Source: Litorimonas taeanensis (GTDB lineage Bacteria; Pseudomonadota; Alphaproteobacteria; Caulobacterales; Maricaulaceae). Taken from it: 64,000 nucleotides of DNA. This document shows, in pieces, positions 55,298 through 63,801 of the stretch (positions are counted from its first letter, which is position 1; the number at the start of each line of letters is the position of its first letter). The notes under the pieces are model-generated. The model did not search any database. It saw nothing but the letters and a program-made list of their open reading frames with translations, and was not told where the DNA came from. The position numbers and the translations under genes are program-made. Location of the stretch: NCBI RefSeq assembly GCF_003634015.1, contig NZ_RBII01000002.1, positions 248,001 to 312,000 on the forward strand. The letters run 5' to 3'.

Positions 55298-55910
55298 AAT
55301 CGACTCTTACATTCTGAAAACGGCCACACCGTTTCATGCAAATTTGCTTTTTAAGGCAGATATATTCACTTGAATTTCGTCGCAGTGTAATCGCAACGCG
55401 CCCAAGGTAATGCATTGATATCGCCCCATCAATCTTCAAGGAGCTATTAATACAAAAATTTCACAATTCAAGGCTTCTTGATAGGCTGCGTTCACGCCAT
55501 CGCTTTGCTAAAACAACTCTAAGAAAAGGCTCTTCACCAAAGAAACTGACGCAAGACCCTCAGCATCACCTTCAAATAGGGAGAGGTATTTCACTCCTCT
55601 GAAGTTTACCCCTCGCGGCTCTCCATATGCCAATAAAACTTAGCGTCACTCATGACGCCTTAATTTCGCCGCAAATGCTATCAAAAATGCAGGGTTGAGG
55701 GCTTATTTCAACAAAAACATAGGGTAAATAGGTTCTTAATTAAATCGGCGTAGTGGAATTTATTCATCCTTTGTTTAACTGAACATATATAAGGAATGAT
55801 GCGCTTGCTAAATCACTGTCGTGTTATAAAGAGTGGATTTTTAACGTCCCCACTGATACGGGGCATGGAACTTTAGCTTTTAGAAAAGCCTTTTCGCAGG
55901 GTTTTGATAA
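55298..55910. other. Divergent 613-bp intergenic region between the aminotransferase and wza
   Basis: This must carry promoters for both arms of the locus. I see a compact hairpin GCGTCA-CTCA-TGACGC (55643-55658) and a weaker one AGAGG/CCTCT (55582-55600). A TATATAAGG stretch near 55783-55795 could serve as a -10 for wza. A 23-codon frame at 55627 has no ribosome site. No gene is supported. Confidence 0.6.
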
Positions 55911-56741
55911 ATGAGGATTTTTACAGTGACTAAACCCGCATTCATCACGCAAATGTCTCAGTCGGTTTCATGGCTTGAATCAAAGCTATTGGCCCGGGTA
56001 AACAGCCTGAATCTTAAAAGCATAGTTTGCGTTTTATTCTCCTTCACTCTTCTTACTGCCTGCTCAACCGTTAACAGTCAGTCCTTAGAGGGGCAGCTAG
56101 ACGCCAATGGTAACCCCGTCTCTGATATGTTTGTTACGGAATTCCCTGAAGTCTCCCTTGATCAGGTTATTGCTCAGTCAAGAAACGATACTTTCAAGGT
56201 TGGCGATACGGCTATTGTGTCAGTTTACAATGTGGAAACACTTTCAACGGACTATGTCGTTGACCGCGCCGGCAATATTGTATTTCCGCTTATTGGAACC
56301 GTTAAAGTCGCGGGACTAAGTACCTTAGAGGTGCAAGAAGCCTTAGTTGAAAGATATGGCAGCCAATATTTACGCAACCCAAGCATTTCCGTTAAAATTG
56401 AAGCCCGTGACCTTGGAAAAATCGTTGTCGACGGCGCCGTTGAAAAGCCTGGTGTTTTTGAACTCAACAATGTCATTCGCTTGACGGAAGCCATTGCCTT
56501 GGCTGAAGGCGTTACAAATGATGCCAATCTGAAGGAAGTTTTCATCATAAGAGACGTAAATGGCGAACGCCTGGTACAGAGCGTCAACTTTGAAAATGTT
56601 CGGAAGCTAGGGACGGCAGACCCTGTCATTATACCAAATGACGTCGTTTACATACGTGATAGTTTCTCACGTGTTGCCTTCCGCGAATTCCTAAGGACTG
56701 TCCCGCTATTAAATACTGCGGCCATCTTAGCCACTCGCTAA
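55911..56741 (+). CDS. wza: Polysaccharide export outer-membrane lipoprotein (Wza-like)
   Basis: Forms the outer-membrane channel that works with Wzc. The N terminus is long before the lipoprotein signal SIVCVLFSFTLLTAC, whose lipobox gives Cys47 counted from ATG 55911; a start at 55953 would shorten the n-region by 14 residues. A Poly_export domain (~92-165, TFKVGDTAIVSVYNVETLS) and one SLBB domain (~170-245, DGAVEKPGVFELN) follow. At 276 aa it is shorter than E. coli Wza, like many alphaproteobacterial versions. Confidence 0.88.
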   Translation: MRIFTVTKPAFITQMSQSVSWLESKLLARVNSLNLKSIVCVLFSFTLLTACSTVNSQSLEGQLDANGNPVSDMFVTEFPEVSLDQVIAQSRNDTFKVGDTAIVSVYNVETLSTDYVVDRAGNIVFPLIGTVKVAGLSTLEVQEALVERYGSQYLRNPSISVKIEARDLGKIVVDGAVEKPGVFELNNVIRLTEAIALAEGVTNDANLKEVFIIRDVNGERLVQSVNFENVRKLGTADPVIIPNDVVYIRDSFSRVAFREFLRTVPLLNTAAILATR

Positions 56742-56868
56742 GCTCCCCTTTGATTTGCACAATACAGCCATCAAACCGTAACATATTTGTCGTAATTTGA
56801 ACCTAGGCGTTACGACTCATATTCCCTATACACGCCACACGAACGAGACGTGACATTAAGGAATATCT

Positions 56869-58203
56869 ATGCGTGTTGTAATGGTTGGCACGGGCTATGT
56901 AGGGCTCGTATCGGGTGTATGTTTTTCTGACTTTGGTCACGATGTAGTTTGCGTCGACAAAGATGAAAAGAAAATCGAAATGTTGGATGCAGGCGGCATT
57001 CCAATTTTCGAGCCAGGGCTAGATGTCTTAGTCTCGAAGAACGTAAAGTCAAAACGCCTTTCTTTCACGTCTGATTTATCAGAAGCGATGAAAAATGCCG
57101 ATGCGGTCTTTATCGGCGTCGGAACGCCCTCTCGCCGCGGCGATGGTTATGCTGACTTGAGCTATGTTTACGCTGCAACTGAAGAAATTGCTCAAAACAT
57201 TGCAGCAAGCGATGCGCCTTTCACCGTTGTCGTAACCAAATCAACAGTACCCGTCGGCACAGGCGATGAAGTTGAAGCTATCATTGCAAAACATGTCGAT
57301 CCGTCCAGATTTGCAGTTGTATCAAACCCTGAATTTTTACGCGAAGGTTCGGCGATTACTGACTTTAAACGGCCTGACCGCGTTGTTGTCGGAACGGAGA
57401 ACGAAAAAGCTCGCGCTGTAATGCGCGCGATATATCGCCCCCTCTTTATCAATGAAACGCCAATTCTATTCACGACGCGGCGCACATCTGAGCTGATTAA
57501 ATATGCAGGAAACGCCTTTCTTGCGACCAAGATCACCTTCATTAATGAAATGGCTGACCTGTGCGAAGCGGTTGGCGCTAACGTCCAAGAAGTTGCACGC
57601 GGTATTGGCCTTGATAAGCGTATTGGTTCTAAATTCCTTCATGCGGGCCCAGGATATGGGGGGTCTTGTTTCCCAAAAGACACGCTGGCTTTAACGCGCA
57701 CAGCGAATGAGCATAACTCGCCCGTCACTATTGTTCAGGCCGTTATTGACGCGAATAATCAGCGCAAATCCAATATGGCCGACAAGATAATGCGCACTAT
57801 CACGGCGCATCATGGCGGCGGTGATGTCAGTGGTAAAACCATAGCCATATTAGGGCTCGCATTTAAACCCAACACTGATGATATGCGTGATGCACCATCT
57901 CTAACCATTATCCCCCGCCTCATCGAAGCTGGTGCAAAAATTCGTGCTTATGACCCCGAATCTATGAAAGAGGCTAAACCTCTACTGCCCGATATCGAGT
58001 ATTTGGATAATGCATATACTTGTTTGGAAGGGGCCGATGCAGTGGTGATTATTACCGAATGGGATGAGTTCCGAGCGCTAAATATGACACGGGTCAAAGC
58101 CTTACTAAGCGCCCCAATTCTTGTTGATTTACGTAATATTTATAGACCTGAGACTATGAAGGCTCACGGCTTTACCTATTCAAACATTGGACGGCCTGTA
58201 TAA
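56869..58203 (+). CDS. ugd: UDP-glucose 6-dehydrogenase
   Basis: Oxidises UDP-glucose to UDP-glucuronate with two NAD+. It has GTGYVGLVSGVCFSDFGHDV (~7-26), the catalytic Cys in GPGYGGSCFPKD (~265), and AILGLAFKPNTDDMRDAPS (~320). The length of 444 aa is typical of alphaproteobacterial enzymes. It is followed 12 bases later by galU, giving a compact UDP-Glc to UDP-GlcA module. The product also feeds the UDP-GlcA 4-epimerase at 45206. Confidence 0.95.
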   Translation: MRVVMVGTGYVGLVSGVCFSDFGHDVVCVDKDEKKIEMLDAGGIPIFEPGLDVLVSKNVKSKRLSFTSDLSEAMKNADAVFIGVGTPSRRGDGYADLSYVYAATEEIAQNIAASDAPFTVVVTKSTVPVGTGDEVEAIIAKHVDPSRFAVVSNPEFLREGSAITDFKRPDRVVVGTENEKARAVMRAIYRPLFINETPILFTTRRTSELIKYAGNAFLATKITFINEMADLCEAVGANVQEVARGIGLDKRIGSKFLHAGPGYGGSCFPKDTLALTRTANEHNSPVTIVQAVIDANNQRKSNMADKIMRTITAHHGGGDVSGKTIAILGLAFKPNTDDMRDAPSLTIIPRLIEAGAKIRAYDPESMKEAKPLLPDIEYLDNAYTCLEGADAVVIITEWDEFRALNMTRVKALLSAPILVDLRNIYRPETMKAHGFTYSNIGRPV

Positions 58204-58215
58204 AAGGAAAGTCTT

Positions 58216-59097
58216 ATGAAACCCGTTCGCATTGCTGTTTTGCCTGTCGCTGGATTTGGAACGCGTGTTCTTCCAGCCACAAAAACAATTCCAAAAGAAA
58301 TGCTGCCGATTGTTGATCGTCCTGCTCTTCAATATGTTGTTGATGAAGCCTTAGACGCGGGCATTGAGCATTTTGTTTTTGTCACGGGCCGTAATAAAAA
58401 TGCCATCGAAGATTATTTTGATAGCGCGTATGAGCTAGAAGACGCTTTGCAGAATAAAGGCAAAACGGAAATTTATAGCCACTTAAAGGCAAAACAACCG
58501 CGTGAAGGTTCGATGAGTTTTGTACGGCAACAAGACGCCAAAGGTTTGGGTCATGCCGTATGGTGCGCTAGAGACATTGTTGGGGATGAGCCGTTTGCCG
58601 TATTACTTCCCGACGTTTTAATTCAATCTCAGAAAAGTTGCCTTGCTCAAATGATGGACGCCTATAACAAAGTTGGCGGAAACATTATTGCCGTTGATGC
58701 CGTTCCTGAAGACCGGGTGTCTAGTTATGGCGTAATTCAGCCAAAGGCCGGTGAAGATTATAAATCCAAGTCTCTTATCTCTATGGACGGCATGGTAGAA
58801 AAACCTGCACGAGAAAATGCCCCCTCTAACTTGAAAATTACAGGTCGTTACATCCTGCAACCTGAATTGATGACGTTGCTAAAAGATCAAGAAGCGGGCG
58901 CAGGCGGAGAAATACAGCTGACGGATGCTATGGCTCGGTTAATGAATGACCAGAACTTTCATGCCTTTGTCTATGAAGGTCAAGATTACGATTGTGGCAG
59001 TAAAATCGGATATTTAGAGGCCGTTCTAGCCTTTGCCCAATCTCATGATGAAATCGGTGCAGAGGCCCGTGACCTCATAAAACGCATGAGCCAGTAA
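58216..59097 (+). CDS. galU: UTP-glucose-1-phosphate uridylyltransferase
   Basis: Makes UDP-glucose from UTP and Glc-1-P. The nucleotide-binding N terminus PVAGFGTRVLPATKTIPKEM carries the GxGxR signature and the catalytic Lys region; VEKPARENAPSNLKITGRYI (~194-213) is the GalU sugar-site motif. At 293 aa it is normal. It directly follows ugd, with a short gap and AGGAAAG before the ATG. It may use Glc-1-P from the mutase at 28185. Confidence 0.95.
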   Translation: MKPVRIAVLPVAGFGTRVLPATKTIPKEMLPIVDRPALQYVVDEALDAGIEHFVFVTGRNKNAIEDYFDSAYELEDALQNKGKTEIYSHLKAKQPREGSMSFVRQQDAKGLGHAVWCARDIVGDEPFAVLLPDVLIQSQKSCLAQMMDAYNKVGGNIIAVDAVPEDRVSSYGVIQPKAGEDYKSKSLISMDGMVEKPARENAPSNLKITGRYILQPELMTLLKDQEAGAGGEIQLTDAMARLMNDQNFHAFVYEGQDYDCGSKIGYLEAVLAFAQSHDEIGAEARDLIKRMSQ

Positions 59098-59284
59098 TGA
59101 CTTAATTTGGTCACACAATTCGTTTAGCCATCATTTCAATCTGGCGAAACCAATTGTGAGAAAAATATCATATCTTGTCCTTGCAAATCATGGTTGACAT
59201 GGCATAGGGCGTGCAGGGCGATTATCAAATTTAATTAAGTAGCTTACGTGTCAGTTGGCGCGTTTCATGTGAGTGTATTATATT

Positions 59285-61102
59285 ATGTGTGGAATTTTAG
59301 GAATTGTGGGGAAAACCCAAGTCACGTCTCGATTGATAGACGGCCTTAAACGCTTGGAATATAGAGGGTATGATAGCTCTGGCGTCGCTTTATTAGATAC
59401 GGGCGAGCTAAAACGTGTTCGCGCAGAAGGTAAAATTGCAAAGCTCGAAAAAGCGCTTGAAAGCAATATGGTCGAGGGACAAACAGGGATTGCTCATACG
59501 CGTTGGGCGACTCATGGGATACCAAGTGAAATTAATGCCCACCCTCATATTGCAGGGCGTGTTAGCATTGTTCACAATGGTATTATTGAAAACTATGCAG
59601 AGCTTCGCGATAGCTTAGAACACAATCCAAAAATTGAATCCGAAACTGATACAGAAATCGTCGCGCATTTAATGAACGGCTATTTAGAACAAGGTTTGGA
59701 GCCCACACAGGCATTCAGTCAATCTCTTAAACAGCTTCGCGGGGCCTATGCCCTCGGATTGATTATTGATGGACATTCTGATCACTTGTTCTGCGCTCGC
59801 GCGGGCTCGCCCTTAGCTATTGGTATTGGCGAAGGCGAGATGTTTATTGGCTCTGATGCAATTGCGCTCGAACAGCTCAGCAAAAAATTAGTTTATTTGG
59901 AAGAAGGTGACTGGGCCATTCTTACACCTGATAGCTATGTTATTTTTGATGAAAATGACAAAAAGGTTGAGCGCCCCATAGTCTATTTAGAAAATAATAT
60001 CATCCAAGCCACTAAGGGTAACTATCGGCATTTCATGCTGAAGGAAATTTTCGAACAGCCCATTACCATTGGGCAAACTCTAGCCACCTTTATGGATGAG
60101 TTCGGGAAGCCAGCTAATGGCTTCGAGGATATAGACTTTTCTAAATATAAGCGTCTTTTTATTGTGGCCTGCGGAACCGCTTACTACGCTGGAGCTGTTG
60201 CTAAGTATTGGTTTGAGCAAGTCGCCGGCATTCCAGTTGAAATTGATATCGCCTCAGAGTTTCGGTATCGCCAACCCATATTAGATAAAGATTGTCTTTT
60301 TGTCGCCATCTCTCAATCTGGCGAAACGGCCGACACCTTAGCGGCGCTACGTTATGCTAAGGCTCACAATGTCGGAACTCTCGCTTTGGTCAATGTAACC
60401 ACATCGACTATGGCCAGAGAGGCAGATATATTCTTACCTATCAATGCAGGTCCTGAAATTGGGGTTGCCTCAACAAAAGCCTTCACATCACAACTTGCTG
60501 CTCTAGCTTGCTTCGCCCTGGCTATGAGCGAACATACAAGTTTCAAAGATAAAGAAACTATAATGCGCTTTACCAAAGCACTCACAGAGTTGCCCGACAC
60601 AGTTAGCGAAACGCTGCGTCTGGATGCTCAGATTGAGAAACTGTGCTTAGGTTTATCAAGTGCTAAGTCGGTATTTTATTTGGGAAGAGATATGAATTTC
60701 CCAATCGCTCTTGAAGCCGCCTTAAAGCTGAAAGAAATTTCCTATATACATGCTGAAGGTTATGCGGCCGGTGAATTAAAACACGGCCCTATTGCATTGA
60801 TAGAGCCAGGAACGCCGGTGATTGTTTTGGCCGCACAAGACCCTCTTTTTGACAAGACTGTATCAAACCTCAGAGAAGTTTCTGCACGTGGCGCTAAAGT
60901 CTATTTGATTACTGACAAAGCCGGCGCGAAAATCGCCAGTGAGATGGCTGAGGAAGTCATTATTCTGCCTGAATGCGAATCTTTTGTGTCCCCCTTAATC
61001 GTGACCATTGCCATTCAGCTTATGGCCTACCATACGGCGGTCCATCTTGGCACTGATGTTGATCAGCCGCGCAATTTGGCAAAATCTGTGACGGTTGAAT
61101 AA
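59285..61102 (+). CDS. glmS: Glutamine-fructose-6-phosphate aminotransferase (isomerising)
   Basis: Makes glucosamine-6-phosphate, the first committed step to UDP-GlcNAc. The start is fixed by the catalytic Cys, which must be residue 2: ATG at 59285 gives MCGILGIVG. The N-terminal glutaminase (~2-220) has YRGYDSSG and HTRWATHG. Two SIS domains follow, with SQSGETADT and the C-terminal QPRNLAKSVTVE. At 605 aa it is normal. glmS inside a polysaccharide locus suggests UDP-HexNAc demand; glmU and glmM are not in the window. Confidence 0.96.
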   Translation: MCGILGIVGKTQVTSRLIDGLKRLEYRGYDSSGVALLDTGELKRVRAEGKIAKLEKALESNMVEGQTGIAHTRWATHGIPSEINAHPHIAGRVSIVHNGIIENYAELRDSLEHNPKIESETDTEIVAHLMNGYLEQGLEPTQAFSQSLKQLRGAYALGLIIDGHSDHLFCARAGSPLAIGIGEGEMFIGSDAIALEQLSKKLVYLEEGDWAILTPDSYVIFDENDKKVERPIVYLENNIIQATKGNYRHFMLKEIFEQPITIGQTLATFMDEFGKPANGFEDIDFSKYKRLFIVACGTAYYAGAVAKYWFEQVAGIPVEIDIASEFRYRQPILDKDCLFVAISQSGETADTLAALRYAKAHNVGTLALVNVTTSTMAREADIFLPINAGPEIGVASTKAFTSQLAALACFALAMSEHTSFKDKETIMRFTKALTELPDTVSETLRLDAQIEKLCLGLSSAKSVFYLGRDMNFPIALEAALKLKEISYIHAEGYAAGELKHGPIALIEPGTPVIVLAAQDPLFDKTVSNLREVSARGAKVYLITDKAGAKIASEMAEEVIILPECESFVSPLIVTIAIQLMAYHTAVHLGTDVDQPRNLAKSVTVE

Positions 61103-61170
61103 AGACGTCATTCGTCGTTAAAGCGACTCTAATTCTTGCTTTTCATGGCTCAGGCGATTTCTTCTAAATT

Positions 61171-61209
61171 ATTGAATGACAAACGTATTTTACAAGCTTG
61201 TCACTCAAT
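61171..61209 (+). promoter_or_regulatory. Long inverted repeat downstream of glmS
   Basis: ATTGAATGACAA (61171-61182) and TTGTCACTCAAT (61198-61209) pair over 12 positions with one mismatch, with a 15-base loop. No T-run follows at once, so it may be a weak terminator, an mRNA-stabilising hairpin for glmS, or an operator for the next gene. Confidence 0.45.
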
Positions 61210-61242
61210 GCCGTTCAAGAAACTTTCATATTTCTTATTTTA

Positions 61243-61257
61243 TTAAGCCTTGATTAA
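61243..61257 (+). promoter_or_regulatory. Perfect CtrA-type binding site upstream of a phosphoglycosyl transferase gene
   Basis: TTAA-GCCTTGA-TTAA exactly matches the CtrA full site TTAA-N7-TTAA and is followed by AC, as in the Caulobacter consensus. It lies 110 bases before the 61367 start. CtrA control of this gene is inference; chpT in the same window shows the relay is present. Confidence 0.5.
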
Positions 61258-61366
61258 ACAACAGGGATATGGTTTATTTACGCGGGCGCAGTTTTTATCT
61301 GCAATAGAATAACGACGTATACGAACGGAATAACTGCTTTTCAGTAGAATCGTTGGGGCGATAATA

Positions 61367-61975
61367 ATGTCAAAAATTATGACTATAAATAACTACGTTA
61401 GGCGTCACTATGCCTTACTCAAGCGCCTTATGGATATCGTAGTCTCAGCCTCATTACTTTTACTACTTTCCCCTATCCTGTTACTCTCAGCGCTTGCTGT
61501 TAAGCTTACCTCAAAAGGCCCGGCTCTGTATTGGTCGAACCGCCGAGGTCTGAATGGAACCACTTTTTCCATGCCAAAACTCCGGACAATGACAGTCTGT
61601 TCAAAAGAAGTCTCCAGAGAGCTTGCCACAGAATCAGATATTCGCTTCACACCTATCGGGCGTTTTCTACGCAAGGTAAGTTTGGATGAACTTCCACAGT
61701 TATGGTCAGTGTTAACGGGTAAAATGAGCCTTGTTGGGCCCCGTCCTCTGATTGTTAATGATCAGGCAGAGGCGCTAAGGCTTCAAAACGCCGTAATCTA
61801 TGACGTTAAACCCGGCATAACAGGTCTGGCGCAAGTAAATGGGCGCAGCTTTATTACTGTAAAAAACAAAACGCGTTATGATGCTTTTTACGCAACGCGC
61901 GTTTGTTTGTTCTTAGACTTCAAGATTTTGCTAAGAACGGCCGGAATCTTGTTCAAAACAGACATGGTGAAGTAA
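61367..61975 (+). CDS. Short phosphoglycosyl transferase (PglC-like), second copy
   Basis: Initiating sugar transferase, 202 aa, with one membrane helix (~22-48) and an intact catalytic dyad Asp107-Glu108 in SLDELPQLWSVLTGKMSL, then VGPRPLIVND. It would place a sugar-1-phosphate on undecaprenyl phosphate. It lies near the right end of the locus, alone on its transcript, 264 bases after glmS, behind a CtrA-like site. With the copy at 52264 it suggests two initiation reactions, or two polysaccharides. Confidence 0.9.
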   Translation: MSKIMTINNYVRRHYALLKRLMDIVVSASLLLLLSPILLLSALAVKLTSKGPALYWSNRRGLNGTTFSMPKLRTMTVCSKEVSRELATESDIRFTPIGRFLRKVSLDELPQLWSVLTGKMSLVGPRPLIVNDQAEALRLQNAVIYDVKPGITGLAQVNGRSFITVKNKTRYDAFYATRVCLFLDFKILLRTAGILFKTDMVK

Positions 61976-62216
61976 CAAAGAGCTTCATTTTTACATCGGT
62001 AGGTAGACTTTTTTTCTAACTACTATTAAGAATTGTGTAGACACAGCAATGGAATCGCTTTGTCTTTGCATTTGGGTAATAAAGTTAAAGTATAAAAAAC
62101 CTTAATTTCTTACGATTTTTTTACAAGGCTTTAATATTCACTAAAAATAACGGGAACGACTCACAGCCGATTGATTTTTAACGATTTTTTTCATGCCTAT
62201 TTTTGAAAAATAACAC

Positions 62217-62247
62217 TTGAAAACTAAACCGGGGCGTGTCATATGAT
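62217..62247 (+). promoter_or_regulatory. Candidate promoter of the small FecR-like secreted protein
   Basis: TTGAAA and TATGAT are separated by 19 bases (a little long); TATGAT matches TATAAT at 5 of 6 positions. The expected transcript starts about 20 bases before the ATG at 62275. Confidence 0.35.
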
Positions 62248-62274
62248 AGAAGAACTCTTAAACGGAAGATATTC

Positions 62275-62715
62275 ATGTTAAACTTTAAACAACTTACTTT
62301 AACGGCGCTTGGCGCATTGGCGCTATCAGCGACAACTGCCGTAGCTAACGATAGCGTAGGCTTTATTTCATCACTAAACGGTGATGTTCTAATCGAGCGC
62401 AATGGTGAGCTTCTTAAAGCTCAAATGAACAGTGCAGTACTACCGGGCGACCGTATCACTGCTACTAACGGTGCAAATGCTGCTGTAAACTTCGCTGGCT
62501 GCACAAGCTCAGTTGAAAGCCAAACTTCAGCTGTTGTTGCTCTTGAAAGCGGCCCATGTGGCGCTGGATTGAACTTCTCAGTAAACGGTGCGCCTGTTCT
62601 TGGTGCTGAAGCTGGTGCGATTGCTTCATTCTCACCTGCTATCCTACTAGCTGGTGCTGGCGCAATTGCTGTTGCTGCTGTTGCTTTGTCTGACGACGAT
62701 CCATCAAGCCCATAA
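62275..62715 (+). CDS. Small secreted FecR-like protein with acidic tail
   Basis: A 146-aa protein with a clear signal peptide (MLNFKQLTLTALGALALSAT, cleaved near AVA-ND). The mature N-terminal half, SLNGDVLIERNGELLKAQ then VLPGDRITATNG, looks like a FecR-type beta domain. Two cysteines (C75, C95) could pair. The end is a hydrophobic stretch ILLAGAGAIAVAAVAL followed by SDDDPSSP. The ATG at 62275 has GGAAG eight bases upstream; a start 39 bases earlier would add charged residues. Ala codons in the mature part are GCT in 18 of 23 cases, suggesting high expression. Function unknown. Confidence 0.82.
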   Translation: MLNFKQLTLTALGALALSATTAVANDSVGFISSLNGDVLIERNGELLKAQMNSAVLPGDRITATNGANAAVNFAGCTSSVESQTSAVVALESGPCGAGLNFSVNGAPVLGAEAGAIASFSPAILLAGAGAIAVAAVALSDDDPSSP

Positions 62716-62735
62716 TATTCTAAAAAATTATTTTA

Positions 62736-62765
62736 AAAGCCTCGACCTTGGTCGGGGCTTTTTTT
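62736..62765 (+). terminator. Rho-independent terminator after the FecR-like gene
   Basis: AAGCCTCGACC and GGTCGGGGCTT pair with one G-T wobble around a TT loop and run into seven T residues, ending the transcript about 20 bases after the stop codon. Confidence 0.9.
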
Positions 62766-62825
62766 ATGCCTGATATTTTGAAAATCAATTTTTGTATAAG
62801 CCTATTGTGAATAGCGGAAGGGTTA

Positions 62826-62851
62826 GCCGTATAATATTTGCCGTATAATAT
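62826..62851 (+). repeat. Tandem 12-bp direct repeat
   Basis: GCCGTATAATAT occurs at 62826-62837 and 62840-62851 with two bases between copies, period 14. Each copy contains TATAAT, so either could be mistaken for a -10 element. Confidence 0.8.
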
Positions 62852-62928
62852 ATGATGCACAGCTCCATAGATTACGGGTACAAGGCTATCAGGCTACTCA
62901 TGTCACGGTCTATCACTGAGTTGAATAG

Positions 62929-63045
62929 GTCCCCACTCCCCCAAGCTTCGTTCTAAGGATTAATAAACCCGTATTTTACAATGATAATATTGACTTAGCC
63001 TTTGAAGCTATGGGCTATCATGTTGAAGTGTTTAGGGTGGAATAG
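62929..63045 (+). pseudogene. Possible remnant of a coding sequence
   Basis: An uninterrupted 38-codon frame ending in TAG reads like protein near its end (FYNDNIDLAFEAMGYHVEVF), with no start codon or ribosome site and a stop just upstream. It may be the tail of a decayed gene; chance cannot be excluded. Confidence 0.2.
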
Positions 63046-63092
63046 ACTTCACTAAGACAGCCGCCTTCAATCCCCTTCAATGGCTACGGCTA

Positions 63093-63752
63093 TCATTCTC
63101 TTCTAAGAATTTTATCGGTTAAAATATTACCTATAGCGCCTGATCTAAAGTTGGCCTTTAACAGAACTGGATCATAGTAGGTTTCGGCCCATTCCATGAA
63201 ATCAATTGGATCTGCCCTATTATGGCCTAAGTAGCTTTCAAAAAAGAAATCCAAGACACCCGTCTTACCGTATTTTATATGGCCGTATTTAAAAGAGAGC
63301 TGAGATAAAGCCTGTTCAATCGAATCGCCCATAACAAAGTGACGATACAGAACGCTCATGATGCCCGCTCTGTCCGCACCGGATTTACAATGCATTAAAG
63401 CTGGATATTTAATGCGCTGAAACAAATCTCTAACGCCCTTTAACCGCACAACGCTATGTATATCGCGGCTATACATACGGTAGTTCACCAAATGAATACC
63501 ATGTTTCTCACAGGCTTCACGCTCCAAGAGGTAAAACCCCATAGGGCTCTCCCCTCTCAGATTGATAATCGTCTTTATCCCCATCTCAGCTAGCGCTTCA
63601 ATTCGATTGGCACTTGGCTGTACAGCGCGGTACATACCCCCCCCTAAATCATGTTGATTATGGAGCCAGAGTCTAAGGAAACCGTGGTCCCCCCATAGAG
63701 CTTCACGATTCGCACGTCTTCTGTCCGCTATATGATTGAGATTTAAAGACAT
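63093..63752 (-). CDS. Dual-specificity/tyrosine phosphatase family protein
   Basis: Cysteine-based phosphatase. The P-loop HCKSGADRAG (CX5R) lies near residues 118-127, with an upstream Asp-containing loop. The segment MYRAVQPSANRIEALAEMGI and TIINLRGE is typical of bacterial DSPs and the SAC/PTEN-like DSPc group. The ATG at 63752 gives 219 aa; longer in-frame starts up to 63833 would run across the start of the divergent gene and its ribosome site, so I reject them. Substrate (protein, inositide or other) unknown. It could oppose the tyrosine kinase Wzc, though that is speculative. Confidence 0.82.
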   Translation of the reverse strand: MSLNLNHIADRRRANREALWGDHGFLRLWLHNQHDLGGGMYRAVQPSANRIEALAEMGIKTIINLRGESPMGFYLLEREACEKHGIHLVNYRMYSRDIHSVVRLKGVRDLFQRIKYPALMHCKSGADRAGIMSVLYRHFVMGDSIEQALSQLSFKYGHIKYGKTGVLDFFFESYLGHNRADPIDFMEWAETYYDPVLLKANFRSGAIGNILTDKILRRE

Positions 63753-63801
63753 ATGACCTAAGCGAGAGAGAGTTTTTTGCTGTCTAACAGGAGGATTGCA
63801 C

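Larger units (their letters stand above)
62766..63092. other. Sparse intergenic stretch with short repeats
   Basis: About 330 bases without an intact gene. It holds the tandem repeat at 62826, a smaller repeat of CCTTCAAT (63064-63071 and 63074-63081), and an open stretch at 62929-63045 that may be a gene remnant. Confidence 0.6.

Noticed and set aside
55627-55698. 23-codon frame in the 613-bp gap
   Set aside because: No ribosome-binding site, and it overlaps a hairpin; too short to support.
59192-59218. TTGACA with GATTAT as a glmS promoter
   Set aside because: The spacing is 20 bases, too long for a standard promoter, with no better -10 at 17-18.
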